From CAIWHR01 sp963811685 (GTDB taxonomy: Bacteria > Pseudomonadota > Gammaproteobacteria > Burkholderiales > Casimicrobiaceae), in assembly GCA_963811685.1 (NCBI GenBank), contig CAWESK010000013.1:92402-156401 (forward strand): a stretch of DNA of 64,000 nucleotides, written 5' to 3'. A program made the position numbers and the translations under genes. Under the pieces are notes generated by a model. The model was not told the DNA's origin and ran no database searches. It saw only the letters and a list, made by a program, of their open reading frames with translations. Below are positions 27,810-38,286 of the stretch, in pieces. Position 1 is the first letter of the stretch. Each line of letters starts with the position of its first letter.

Positions 27810-29397
27810 ATGACCGACGACGCCATGCACGCCGATCCGCAACTGGAAAGGTACGTCCCCGCGCGCAACTTGGCCGGCGTGCCGTCGGTGGCGATCATGG
27901 TCGTGTGTCTGCTGGCGTGGGTTCTCGCCGTCTACGGCCACACGACCTATTCGATGGTGTCGATCTGGGAACGCTCCGAAACGTTCGCGCACGGTTTCGT
28001 CGTGATCCCGATCTTTCTCTACCTCCTCTGGCGCGATCGCGACCATCTCGCCGCGATCGAACCAAAACCCTTCTTCCCGGCGTTGCTCGGCGTCGCAGCG
28101 ATGGGCGGCGTGTGGCTTGTCGGCGACCGGCTCAGCATCACGAGCGTCCCCCAGTTCGCGATGATCGCGATGGTCCCGTTCGTCGTGTGGACCGTGTTGG
28201 GCACGCGAACGTTGAAGGTCCTGCTCTTTCCGCTCGCGTTCCTGTTCTTCGCGGTCCCCTTCGGGGAATTCCTCGTGCCGCCGCTCATGGACTGGACGGC
28301 CGATTTCGCGGCGGTCGCGATCAGGCTTTCCGGAGTGCCGATCTTCCGCGAAGGCAATTTCCTGACGATTCCCGTCGGGCGTGTGGTCGATCGTGGAGGC
28401 CTGCAGCGGACTTCGCTACCTGATCGCGTCGTTCATGGTCGGATGTCTGTTCGCCTACCTCTCCTACCGGTCGCCCCTCCGGCGCGCGGCGTTCGTGGCG
28501 GCATCGCTCGCCGTTCCGATCGTCGCGAACTGGGTCCGCGCCTACATGATCATCATGCTCGGCCACCTCACCGACAACCGGCTGGCCGTCGGGGCGGATC
28601 ACCTGATCTATGGCTGGATATTCTTTGGCGTCGTCATGGTGCTGCTCTTCTGGATCGGCGCGAAGTGGAGGGAGGACGAGCTCCCGCAGCATGCATCCGG
28701 ACCCGGGGTCGCCGCCGGCTCGCCGCCGACTGTCAATCGTCGCGCGACCTGGACGGCACTGGCTATCGCGCTCACGCTGAGCGCGTTCTGGCCGCTGCTG
28801 GAACTTCAGTATGCATCCGCGCGCGGCCCCGCCAACGAGCACACGCTGGAGCCCATTGCGGGTCGCGACGGCTGGCAGGCGTCGAGCGCTTCCTTTTCGA
28901 GCTGGCGCCCCGACATCTACGGCGCGAGCACGGAGCTCGCCCAGGCCTTCGGGAAAGACCACGCTGCCGTCGGAATCTTCATCGCCTTTTTCCGGGAGTC
29001 CTCGCCGGAGTCGAAAGCAATCACCTCGACGAATCAGCTCGTCCGCAGCCAGAACAAGGTATGGAGGCAGGTTGCCCTCGATGCGATTGCGACCACGGCG
29101 ATCGATGGGCGGCCGTTCAGCGCGCGAACAAGCGTCGTCGACGGCGGCTATCGCGAACGGTTGGCGGTATGGCAGTGGTATTGGGTCGACGGCCACGTGA
29201 CCGCAAGCGCGTACGTTGCCAAGATGTACGAGGTTCTCGCGGTGCTGCAAGGTCACGGCGATCCCGTCGCATGGGTCGTCGTTTTCACTCCCACCGAACG
29301 TGACGAGCCGCAGGCGCGCGCGACGCTGCAGGCGTTTACGACCGCGATGCAGGCGCCGATCGACGCCGCGTTGCGGCAGGCCGCGCAGGCGCAATGA
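27810..29397 (+). CDS. xrtA: Exosortase A fused to EpsI domain (one frameshift)
   Basis: An inner-membrane transpeptidase-like protease that recognises PEP-CTERM signals. The N-terminal half has about eight hydrophobic helices. The catalytic triad is present: Cys at 28402-28404 (VEACSG), Arg at 28537-28539 (VANWVRAY) and His at 28600-28602 (DHLIYGW). The frame breaks at about 28377-28383; removing one G gives a continuous GNFLTIP...WSIVEACSG. A C-terminal periplasmic EpsI-like domain (about 28790-29394) is fused. Its substrates in this window are the proteins at 17424 and 16346. Confidence 0.93.
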
Positions 29398-30624
29398 TGG
29401 ACGCGCGGACTCGTGTCGGCGCGGACCCCCGGCCCTGCATCGCGCACGTGGTGTACCGCTTCGACATGGGCGGACTCGAGAACGGCGTCGTCAATCTCAT
29501 CAATCATCTCCCGGCCGACTCCTACCGGCACGCGATCGTCGCGCTGACCGAGGTCACTGATTTTCGCCAGAGAATCCGCCGCGACGATGTGCAATTCTTC
29601 GCGCTGCACAAGGGACCGGGGCACGGAATCCGGCTCTATCCTCGACTGTTGAGGTTGTTCCTCGACGCTCAAGCCGGCCATCGTGCACACCCGCAATCTG
29701 GCTGCGCTGGAAGCGAGCGTCCCGGCCTGGCTCGCCGGGATCCCGGCCCGCGTGCATGGCGAGCACGGACGCGACGTCGGCGATTTCGACGGCTCCAACC
29801 GCAAGTATCGGAGGATCCGGCGTCTCTATCGTCCATTCGTGAGCCGCTATGTCGCGTTGTCGCGGGATCTCGCCGACTATTTGCGCGGACCCATCGGTGT
29901 GCCGTCGAGCCGGATCAGCCAGATCTACAACGGCGTGGATACGACGCGCTTCGCACCCGCTTCCGGCGGACGGCTGCCCATCGCCGATTGCCCGTTCACG
30001 GGGACCGATCTGTGGCTCGTCGGAACCGTAGGCAGGATGCAGCAGGTGAAGGATCAGGTCACGTTGGCCGAAGCCTTCGTCACTGCCGTCCGCCGCCACC
30101 CGGCGGGCGCGCGCATGCGCCTCGTCATGGCCGGCAGCGGACCTCTGCGCGATCGCGTCGATGCCATGCTGGTCGCGGCGGGGCTTCGACAGCAGGCGTG
30201 GCTTCCCGGCGACCGCGCGGACGTGCCTGCGCTCCTGCGCGGGCTCGACTGTTTCGTGCTGCCGTCGCTCGCCGAGGGCGTGTCGAATACGCTTCTGGAA
30301 GCCATGGCGAGCGGGATTCCCATCGTCGCCACACGCGTCGGCGGCAACCCCGAGCTCGTCGAGGACGGCGTCACCGGCCGCCTGCTGCCGCCGGCCGATC
30401 CAGAGTCGATGGCGGCGGCAATCCTCGGTTATTTCGACAATCCGGGCATGGGGCGGCGGCACGGTCTCGCCGCGCGGCAAGTCGCGGTGCAGCGCTTCAG
30501 CCTCGACCGCATGATCCGGGAATACGTGTCGCTGTACGATGCGCTTCTGGGCGGCCGCAAGGTCGCCGCCGCGGATGCCGGCCCGCCGACAACGGGTTTG
30601 CATTCGACGTCACGAGAGGGATAG
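29394..30624 (+). CDS. Glycosyltransferase family 4, exosortase A-associated (one frameshift)
   Basis: Starts at ATG 29394, overlapping the exosortase stop. The N-terminal Rossmann half opens HVVYRFDMGGLENGVVNLI; the frame shifts at about 29667, where removing one G joins it to LKPAIVHTRNLAALE. The second half contains the nucleotide-sugar-binding EX7E-type region (LPSLAEGVSNTLLEAMASG). This GT-B enzyme resembles the sugar transferase that sits beside exosortase A in many loci. Donor and acceptor sugars cannot be read from sequence. Confidence 0.87.
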
Positions 30625-30630
30625 CAGGCG

Positions 30631-32560
30631 ATGTGCGGGATCACCGGTATCTTCGAAACACGCGAGCGCAGGGAAATCGCGCGGTCGGTGCTCGCGCGGA
30701 TGAACGAATCGCAGCATCACCGCGGTCCGGACGAGGTCGGCTACCACGTCGAGCCGGGCGTTGGGTCTCGGCCATCGCCGACTGTCGATCATCGCGGTCG
30801 CGACCGGCCAGCAGCCGCTGTTCAACGAGGACGGCAGTGTCGCCGTCATCTTCAACGGGGAGATCTACAACTTCCAGGAGCTGATCCCCGAGCTCACGGC
30901 CCTCGGCCACGTGTTCAAGACCCGCAGCGATACCGAGGTCATCGTGCACGCGTGGGAGGCCTGGGGCGAAGCTTGCGTCAAGCGCTTCCGCGGGATGTTC
31001 GCGTTCGCGCTCTGGGACCGGAACCGCTCGACGCTGTTCCTCGCCCGCGACCGGCTCGGCGTGAAGCCGTTGTACTACGCGCTGCTCCCCGACGGCACGT
31101 TCATCTTCGGATCCGAGCTCAAGTCACTGCTCGCACATGGCGGGTTGCGGCGCGACATCGACCCGTGCGCGGTCGAGGAATATTTCGCGCTGGGCTACGT
31201 TCCCGAGCCGCGCACGATCTTCACCGGCGCGAAGAAGCTGCCGCCCGCGCACACGCTGACGGTACGTCGTGGCGCGCCGGTTCCCGAGCCGGCCGAATAC
31301 TGGGATCCCAAGTTCACGGTCGACCGGCACATCACGCCCGCGGACGCGACAGCGGAGCTGATCCTGCGCCTCGACGAGTCGGTCCGGCTGCGTCTCATCT
31401 CCGAGGTTCCGCTCGGCGCGTTCCTGTCCGGGGGAGTCGATTCGAGCGCCGTCGTGGCCTCGATGGCGGCGGCTTCGGCCGAGCCGGTCAATACGTGCTC
31501 GATTGCGTTTGCCGACCCGGCTTTCGACGAAACGCGCTATGCATCGCAGGTCGCCGAGCGATACGGCACGCGTCACTATGTCGACGGTGTCGAGAGCGAC
31601 GATTTCGATCTCGTCGACCTGCTCGCACGACTCTACGACGAGCCGTTCGCCGACAGCTCGGCCATTCCGACCTACCGCGTCTGCCAGCTCGCGCGCAAGC
31701 ACGTGACCGTCGCTCTCTCGGGCGACGGCGGCGACGAGAATTTCGGCGGCTACCGGCGCTACCGGCTCCACCTGGCGGAAGAGCGGATGCGCCGCGCGTT
31801 GCCGCTGTCGCTGCGGCGGCCGGTGTTCGGCCTGCTGGGACAGATCTATCCGAAGGCCGACTGGGCTCCGCGCGCGGTCCGCGCCAAATCGACGTTCGAG
31901 GCGCTCGGCCGCGATTCGGTCGAAGCTTACTTCCACGGCGTGTCCATCCTGCGCGACGGCATGCGGCAACGCCTGTTCGCCGATGCCTTCAGAGCGCAGC
32001 TCGGCGGGTACAACGCCGTCGAGGTGTTTCATCGCCACGCGCGCGGAGCGGACACCGAGGATCCGCTCGCCCTCATCCAGTATCTCGACCTCAAGACGTA
32101 CCTCGTCGGCGATATCAACACCAAGGTCGACCGGGCGAGCATGGCGCACTCGCTCGAGGTGCGCGAGCCGTTGATGGATCATCCGCTCGTCGAATGGCTC
32201 GCCTCGCTTCCCTCGTCGATGAAGGTCCAGGGGCAGGAAGGCAAGTGGCTGCTCAAGAAGGCAATGGAATCGCGGTTGCCGCGGGAAATCCTGTATCGGC
32301 CGAAAATGGGCTTCGCCGTGCCTCTTGCACGCTGGTTTCGCGGTCCGCTTCGGAGCCGCCTGCGCGACGCGCTTCTCGGCGAGCGCCTGGCGAGTACTGG
32401 TTTCTTCAACCGGAAGTACATCGAGGAGCTCATCGATCAACATTCATCGGGAAGGCGCGATTACAGCTCCTCGCTGTGGACCCTCCTCATGTTCGATGCG
32501 TTCCTGCGCAACGTCGTGGACGGGTCCGCCGAGGTCGGACTGCTCCACGAGGCCGCGTGA
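30631..32560 (+). CDS. AsnB-type amidotransferase 1, exosortase A system (one frameshift)
   Basis: Starts MCGITGIF at 30631 with the N-terminal nucleophile Cys2 of class II glutaminases. One extra G at about 30763 must be removed to read PGVGLGHRRLSII. The glutaminase domain (about 1-190; FNGEIYNFQEL) is followed by the ATP-dependent synthetase domain with PP-loop LSGGVDSSAVV and SGDGGDENFGGYRRY. Such proteins amidate carboxylates using glutamine; in polysaccharide loci a uronic acid or amino-sugar carboxylate is a likely acceptor (inference). About 643 residues when repaired. Its stop is followed at once by a glycosyltransferase. Confidence 0.9.
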
Positions 32561-32565
32561 GGGTC

Positions 32566-33810
32566 ATGCGTATTCTTCACATCCTCGATCACTCGCTTCC
32601 GTCGCACAGCGGTTATTCGTTCCGGACCCTCGCCATCCTGCGTGAGCAGCGCGCACGCGGCTGGGAAACGCTTCAGCTCACCACCCCTCGGCACGGCGAT
32701 GCCCCGGGGGAGGTCGAGGAGGTCGGCGGCTGGCGTTTTCACCGCACGCCGATGCGACGCAACGGGCTGTCGAACCTCCCGGGCGTCATCTTTCTGCAGG
32801 AGATGGCGGCCACGACCCGTCGCATCGCCGACCTGTCCGCGACGTTCCGTCCGGACATCCTGCATGCCCATTCGCCGGTCCTCAATGCGCTTCCCGCATT
32901 GCGCGTCGGACGCCGCCTCGGCATTCCGGTCGTCTACGAGATTCGCGCGCTATGGGAGGATGCCGCGGTCGATCACAAGACGACGACGGAAGGCAGCCTT
33001 CGGTATCGCGCGTCGCGGGCGCTGGAAACGTTCGCGCTGCGCCATGCCGACCACGTCACGACAATCTGCGGCGGTCTTCGCGCCGAAGTCGAAGCGCGCG
33101 GCATCCCATCGAGCCGGATCACCGTCATCGCCAACGCAGTCGACATCGCCGAATTCGCGTTCGGTGCCGAGCCAGACGCCGGGCTGCGCACCGAACTCGG
33201 CCTCGACGGAAAGACGGTGCTCGGCTTCGCCGGTTCGTTCTACGCCTACGAGGGCCTCGACCTGCTGTTGGAGGCGGCCGCAATGCTGGCGCCGCGGCAC
33301 CCCGATCTGCGCGTGCTGCTCGTCGGCGGTGGCCCCCAGGAGTCCGCGCTCAAAGCGCTTGCCTCCCGGAATGATCTCGCCGGTCGCGTGATCTTCGCGG
33401 GCCGTGTCCCGCACGACCGGGTCCAGCGATACTACGAATTGATCGATGTTCTCGCGTATCCCCGCCGGCGGATGCGTCTCACCGAAATCGTCACTCCGCT
33501 GAAGCCGCTGGAAGCCATGGCGCAGGGACGCATGTTCGTCGCGTCCGACGTCGGCGGCCACCGCGAGCTCATTCGCGACGGCGAGACGGGCTTTCTGTTT
33601 CCGGCGGGCGATGCCGGTGCGCTGGCGCATGCGATCGAATCCGTCCTCGCCCGGCGCGACGAGTGGCCGCGGATCAAGGCGCAGGCGCGACGCTACGTGG
33701 AGACCGAGCGCACGTGGGCGCGCAGCGTCGCGCACTACGCGGACGTCTATGCGGCGCTATGTTCGCAGCGTGCGGGCAACCGCGTGCCGGCGACCCTCGA
33801 ACGGCCGTAG
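32566..33810 (+). CDS. Glycosyltransferase family 4, exosortase A-associated
   Basis: 414 residues, intact. ATG 32566 gives MRILHILDHSLPSHSGYSFR, the standard start of this exosortase-linked subfamily; a GTG nine bases upstream overlaps the previous stop and is an alternative. GT-B fold with an N-terminal Glyco_transf_4 domain (WEDAAVDHKTTTEGSLRYR) and a C-terminal GT1 domain with the donor-binding region KPLEAMAQGRMFVASDVGGH. Likely adds a sugar to the lipid-linked repeat on the cytoplasmic face. No anomalies. Confidence 0.92.
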   Translation: MRILHILDHSLPSHSGYSFRTLAILREQRARGWETLQLTTPRHGDAPGEVEEVGGWRFHRTPMRRNGLSNLPGVIFLQEMAATTRRIADLSATFRPDILHAHSPVLNALPALRVGRRLGIPVVYEIRALWEDAAVDHKTTTEGSLRYRASRALETFALRHADHVTTICGGLRAEVEARGIPSSRITVIANAVDIAEFAFGAEPDAGLRTELGLDGKTVLGFAGSFYAYEGLDLLLEAAAMLAPRHPDLRVLLVGGGPQESALKALASRNDLAGRVIFAGRVPHDRVQRYYELIDVLAYPRRRMRLTEIVTPLKPLEAMAQGRMFVASDVGGHRELIRDGETGFLFPAGDAGALAHAIESVLARRDEWPRIKAQARRYVETERTWARSVAHYADVYAALCSQRAGNRVPATLERP

Positions 33811-33814
33811 CGCC

Positions 33815-35740
33815 ATGTGCGGCATTTACGGCATCCTCGAGCTCGACGGAGCAACCGCAGCGGCAGACGCGCTGCGGCCGATGGCGCAGGTCACATTCCA
33901 TCGCGGCCCGGATGACGAAGGCATCCACGCCGATGGACCCCTGGCCTTCGGCATGCGCAGGCTCTCGATCATCGACCTCGCCGGAGGCCACCAGCCGCTC
34001 ACCAACGAAGACGGATCGCTGTGGCTGGTCGCGAATGGCGAAATCTACAACTATCGCGAATTGCGCGACTCCCTCGCGGCGCGGGGGCATCAGTTCCGCA
34101 CAGGATCCGACTGCGAGACGATCCTCCATCTCTACGAAGAGCATGGCGACGACTTCGTCCGCCATCTCAACGGGATGTTTGCATTCGCGCTGTGGGATGC
34201 GCGCCGACGGCGCCTGCTCATTGCCCGGGACGCGGTGGGAATCAAGCCGCTCTATCTCGCGGAGACCGCCGGGCGCCTGATCTTCGCGAGCGAGGCCAAG
34301 GGGATCCTTGCGGCCCCGGGCGTACGAGCCGCGCTCGATCCGGTGGCGCTGCAATCCTACCTTGCGCTGGGCTACGTGCCCGCCGGGCAGTCGATCTTCC
34401 GCGGCATCCGCAAACTTCCGCCGGCCACGCTGCTGATCGCCGAAGAGGGCAAGGTCACGCAGCACCGCTACTGGCGTGTCCCCGCCGAGGTCGATCACAC
34501 GGTCGCAGCGGACGAATGGGTTGCGCGGGTGCGCGCGCGCCTCGAAGAATCGGTGCGGATGCAGATGGTCGCCGATGTGCCGATCGGCGCGTTTCTCTCG
34601 GGCGGAATCGATTCCAGCGCCGTGGTCGCCTTCATGTCCGCGCACAGTGACCGCCCGGTCAAGACCTACGCGATCGGCTTCGCGGGCGGTGAGGCGGAGT
34701 CGTATTACAACGAGCTGCCGTATGCGCGGCGCGTAGCGAGCCTCTTCAAGACCGACCATCACGAGATCCTCGTTCGCCCCGACGTCGTGGCGCTCCTGCC
34801 GCAACTGCTGTGGCACATGGACGAGCCGATTGCCGATACCGCATTCATCACGACGTATCTCGTATCACAGTTCGCGCGGCGCGACGTGAAAGTCATCCTG
34901 TCCGGCGTGGGGGGCGACGAGCTCTTCGGAGGCTACCGCAGGTATCTCGGCAGCCACTACCAGAGTCAGGTCGAGCGTCTTCCCGGTTGGGTGCGCCGGG
35001 CGGCGACCGCCCTCGGCGAGAAGCTCCCGACCGACCGCCATTCCCCCGTGGGAAACGCCGTGCGCCTTGCCCGCGGCTTTCTTTCGACCGCCGACCTGCC
35101 TTTCGAGGATCGCTATCGATCCTACGTGCAGGTCTTCTCCGACGCGTCGATCGCCGAGCTGCTGCAAGCGCCGGTCGCTGCGGGCGACGACCTGCTCGAC
35201 GCCGCCTTCCGGGAAGCGGCGGGCACCGACGACATGAATCGCATGCTTGCCGTCGATGCGCAGACGCAGCTTCCCGACGATCTGCTGCTCCTCACCGACA
35301 AGATGAGCATGGCCGTATCGCTCGAGTGCCGCGTTCCGTTGCTGGAGCAGGAGCTCTTCGAGCTGGCCGCGCGAATGCCGGGCTCGATCAAGGTGCGCGG
35401 CGGGCAGCTGAAGCACGTCATGAAGGCCGCGCTCCACGGCTTGCTGCCCGATGACATCCTGGCGCGCAAGAAACGCGGCTTCGGTACGCCGATGGGAGCC
35501 TGGCTCAAAGGCGAGCTCGCCCCGCTGCTGCGCGAGCTCCTTTCCGAGGAAGCGGTCGCGGCCCGCGGGCTGTTCCGCCACCCGCCCATTGCGCAGCTCA
35601 TCGCCGACCACGAGGCGAACCGGGTGGACGGAACGGATCGCCTGCTCGCGCTCCTCAATCTCGAGATCTGGGCACGCATCTACCTCGACCACCGTAGCGC
35701 GGTCGACGTCGCAGAGGAGCTTCGGGCGACTGCCCCATGA
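33815..35740 (+). CDS. AsnB-type amidotransferase 2 (asparagine synthetase family)
   Basis: 641 residues, intact. MCGIYGILELDG carries the catalytic Cys2; the glutaminase domain includes RGPDDEGIHADGPLAFG and ANGEIYNYRELRD. The synthetase domain has PP-loop FLSGGIDSSAVVAF and SGVGGDELFGGYRRY. It is closer to general AsnB than the first copy and could make free asparagine, but its location inside the operon favours amidating a sugar acid. Its stop overlaps the next glycosyltransferase start (ATGA). Confidence 0.92.
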   Translation: MCGIYGILELDGATAAADALRPMAQVTFHRGPDDEGIHADGPLAFGMRRLSIIDLAGGHQPLTNEDGSLWLVANGEIYNYRELRDSLAARGHQFRTGSDCETILHLYEEHGDDFVRHLNGMFAFALWDARRRRLLIARDAVGIKPLYLAETAGRLIFASEAKGILAAPGVRAALDPVALQSYLALGYVPAGQSIFRGIRKLPPATLLIAEEGKVTQHRYWRVPAEVDHTVAADEWVARVRARLEESVRMQMVADVPIGAFLSGGIDSSAVVAFMSAHSDRPVKTYAIGFAGGEAESYYNELPYARRVASLFKTDHHEILVRPDVVALLPQLLWHMDEPIADTAFITTYLVSQFARRDVKVILSGVGGDELFGGYRRYLGSHYQSQVERLPGWVRRAATALGEKLPTDRHSPVGNAVRLARGFLSTADLPFEDRYRSYVQVFSDASIAELLQAPVAAGDDLLDAAFREAAGTDDMNRMLAVDAQTQLPDDLLLLTDKMSMAVSLECRVPLLEQELFELAARMPGSIKVRGGQLKHVMKAALHGLLPDDILARKKRGFGTPMGAWLKGELAPLLRELLSEEAVAARGLFRHPPIAQLIADHEANRVDGTDRLLALLNLEIWARIYLDHRSAVDVAEELRATAP

Positions 35741-36959
35741 AGATTCTCTACGTGTGCCACCGCTTCCCGTTTCCCCCGAAGCGCGGCGGCAAGATCCGGC
35801 CGTTCAACATGATCAAGCATCTCGCGCAGAAGAACGAGGTGACGGTCGCGTCGCTTGTCCGCTCGCCGCAGGAAGCGAAGGAAGGCGAAGGACTCGCCGC
35901 GCTACTGCTCGCATTATGAAATGGGTGTCGTTCATGATCCGGTCCAGGTGCTGCGGATGCTCGCGCGCCTGCCTACGCCCGAGCCATCGTCGATGGGCTA
36001 TTTCTACTCGCCCGCGATCGCAAAGCGTGTCCGCGCGCTTCTCGCAGGCGACCGCTTCGATCTCATCTTCGTCCATTGCTCGTCGGTCGCGCAGTACGTC
36101 GAGGAGGTCCGGGGAATCCCCAAGATTCTCGATTTCGGCGACATGGATTCGCAGAAATGGCTCGAATACGCGCGCTACAAGCCGTTCCCGCTTTCCCTCG
36201 GCTACCGCCTCGAGGGGGCGAAGCTCGAGCGGGCGGAGAGGCGACTCGCGCTTCAATTCGATCTCTGCACGGCGACCACGCGCGCCGAATGGCAGACGTT
36301 GCAGGACTACGGCACCGGCATCGCGACGGACTGGTTCCCGAACGGCGTCGACAGCGATTACTTCGCTCCGACCGACGAACCGTACGATCCGGACACGATC
36401 GCCTTCGTCGGACGCATGGATTACTACCCCAACCAGGAATGCATGTTCGAGTTCTGTGCGCGGACCTTGCCGCTCGTCCAGGCGAAGCGACCCGGGCTCA
36501 AGCTCGTGATCGTCGGCGCGGATCCGTCGCCCGCGGTGCAGCGGCTCGCGCGGACTTCCAGGAGTGACCGTGACCGGGTCCGTGCCGGACGTGCGGCCGT
36601 ACCTTCGGCGCGCCGCGCTGATGGTCGCACCGCTGAACATCGCGCGCGGCACGCAGAACAAGATCCTGGAGGCGATGGCGATGGGCGTGCCGGTGGTCGC
36701 GAGCCGGGTGGCGGCCGGAGGCGTGGACGCTTCGGCCCCCGAGCATCTCCTTGCGGCGTCGACGGCGGACGAGTATCGGGCGGCGATCCTGCGCATCGTC
36801 GAGGATCCCGCCGAACGGCGGCGGCTGTCGATCGCCGGCCGCGAGCGGATGCTCTCGCATCACGCGTGGGAGCGATCGATGCAGCGCCTCGACGGTATCA
36901 TCGAGCGTTGTCGGTCCGGCGGCACCCCGCTAGTGCAACGCAAAACGAGAAAAGGATAA
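35737..36959 (+). CDS. Glycosyltransferase, exosortase A-associated (two frameshifts)
   Basis: Starts MKILYVCHRFPFPPKRGGKI at 35737. A premature TGA at about 35917 is caused by an extra base between 35896 and 35908; the next frame continues SHYEMGVVHDPVQVLRML and GYFYSPAIAKRVRAL. A second break at about 36552 is healed by deleting one G to give LARLPGVTVTGSVPDVRPYL, with the donor site NKILEAMAMGVPVVAS downstream. GT-B fold. This family is a standard member of exosortase A loci. An RBS-like AAAGGA near its end serves the next gene. Confidence 0.87.
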
Positions 36960-36964
36960 CCTCG

Positions 36965-38283
36965 GTGCATATCAGCATCTTCGGACTGGGCTACGTCGGC
37001 GCGGTGTCGCTCGCGTGCCTCGCGCGCGACGGCCACCAAGTGATCGGGCGTGGACGTGGACCAGGCCAAGCTCGATCTCATTGCGGCGGGCAAGACGCCG
37101 GTCGTCGAGGAAGGCATGGTGGACCTCATGGCCGCGTCCGTCGCGAGCGGTCGCGTGGCCGTCACCCGCGATACGCGCAAAGCGATCCTGGAGAGCGAGA
37201 TCTCGCTCGTGTGCGTCGGCACGCCGTCGGCGCCCAATGGGAGCCAGGACCAGACGGCGATGCTCCAGGTCGCGAAAGACCTCGGGGCGGCGATGCGCGA
37301 CAAGTCCGCACCCCACGTTTTCGTGTTTCGCTCGACGCTCGTCCCCGGCACCGTCGAGGACGTGCTGCGCCCGATCATCGAGACGCGAGTCCGGCAAGAA
37401 GGACGGCATCGACTTCCACGTCTGCTTCCAGCCCGAGTTCCTGCGCGAGGGGTCGTCGATACGCGACTACGACAAGCCGCCGTTCACCGTCGTCGGCGCG
37501 AACGCCGAAGCTCCGGTCGCCAGGCTGCGCGATCTCTTCGGGCATCTGCCGTGCGAGTTCGTCACGACGTCCGTCCGCGCCGCCGAGATGGTCAAGTACT
37601 GCTGCAACAACTTCCACGCTCTCAAGATCACTTTCGCGAACGAGACGGCGCGGATCTGCGAGGCGATGGGCGTCGACCCGTTCGAGGTGATGGATCTCGT
37701 CTGCCGCGACCGCCAGCTCAACATCTCGCCGGCGTATCTCAGGCCGGGCTTCGCGTTCGGCGGATCGTGCCTGCCGAAGGATCTGCGCGCGACGAACTAC
37801 CTCGCCAAGATGCGCGACGTCGAGCTGCCGATGCATGGGAGCATCATGGCCTCGAACCGCGCGCATATCGATCATGCGATCGCGAAGGTGATGGCGACGG
37901 GCAAGCGCAGGATCGGCATGATCGGCCTGTCGTTCAAGACCGGGACCGACGATCTGCGCGAAAGCCCGCTGGTGCTGCTGGCCGAGCACTTCATCGGCAA
38001 GGGCCTGTCGTTGCTCGTCTACGACCCGGAGGTGCATCTGTCGAGCCTCCTTGGCGCGAATCGCCGTTTCATCGATCAGCACGTCCCGCATATCGCGCAG
38101 GTGATGCGGCGCGACATCGCGGAAGTGCTCGCCGGATCCGATGTTCTGATCGTGGGACTCAGCGGTCGCGCAGTGTTCGACGCCCTGCGGGAGCACGTGC
38201 GTCCCGATCAGGTGATACTCGATCTCGTCAGCATTCCCGACGGCAAGTCGCTGCGCGGGCAATACGTCGGGCTGTGCTGGTAG
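36965..38283 (+). CDS. AlgD-like nucleotide-sugar (GDP-mannose/UDP-glucose) 6-dehydrogenase (two frameshifts)
   Basis: GTG 36965 after an AAAGGA ribosome-binding site. NAD-binding FGLGYVGAVSLACLARDGH opens the protein; an extra G at about 37044-37046 and another base near 37385 break the frame and when removed restore VIGVDVDQAK and ESGKKDGIDFHV. Catalytic Cys at 37768-37770 lies in GGSCLPKD. The protein ends GLCW, as AlgD ends GICW, and the C-terminal half is more like GDP-mannose dehydrogenase than UDP-glucose dehydrogenase. It would supply a uronic acid donor. The actual substrate is uncertain. Confidence 0.88.
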
Positions 38284-38286
38284 GCC

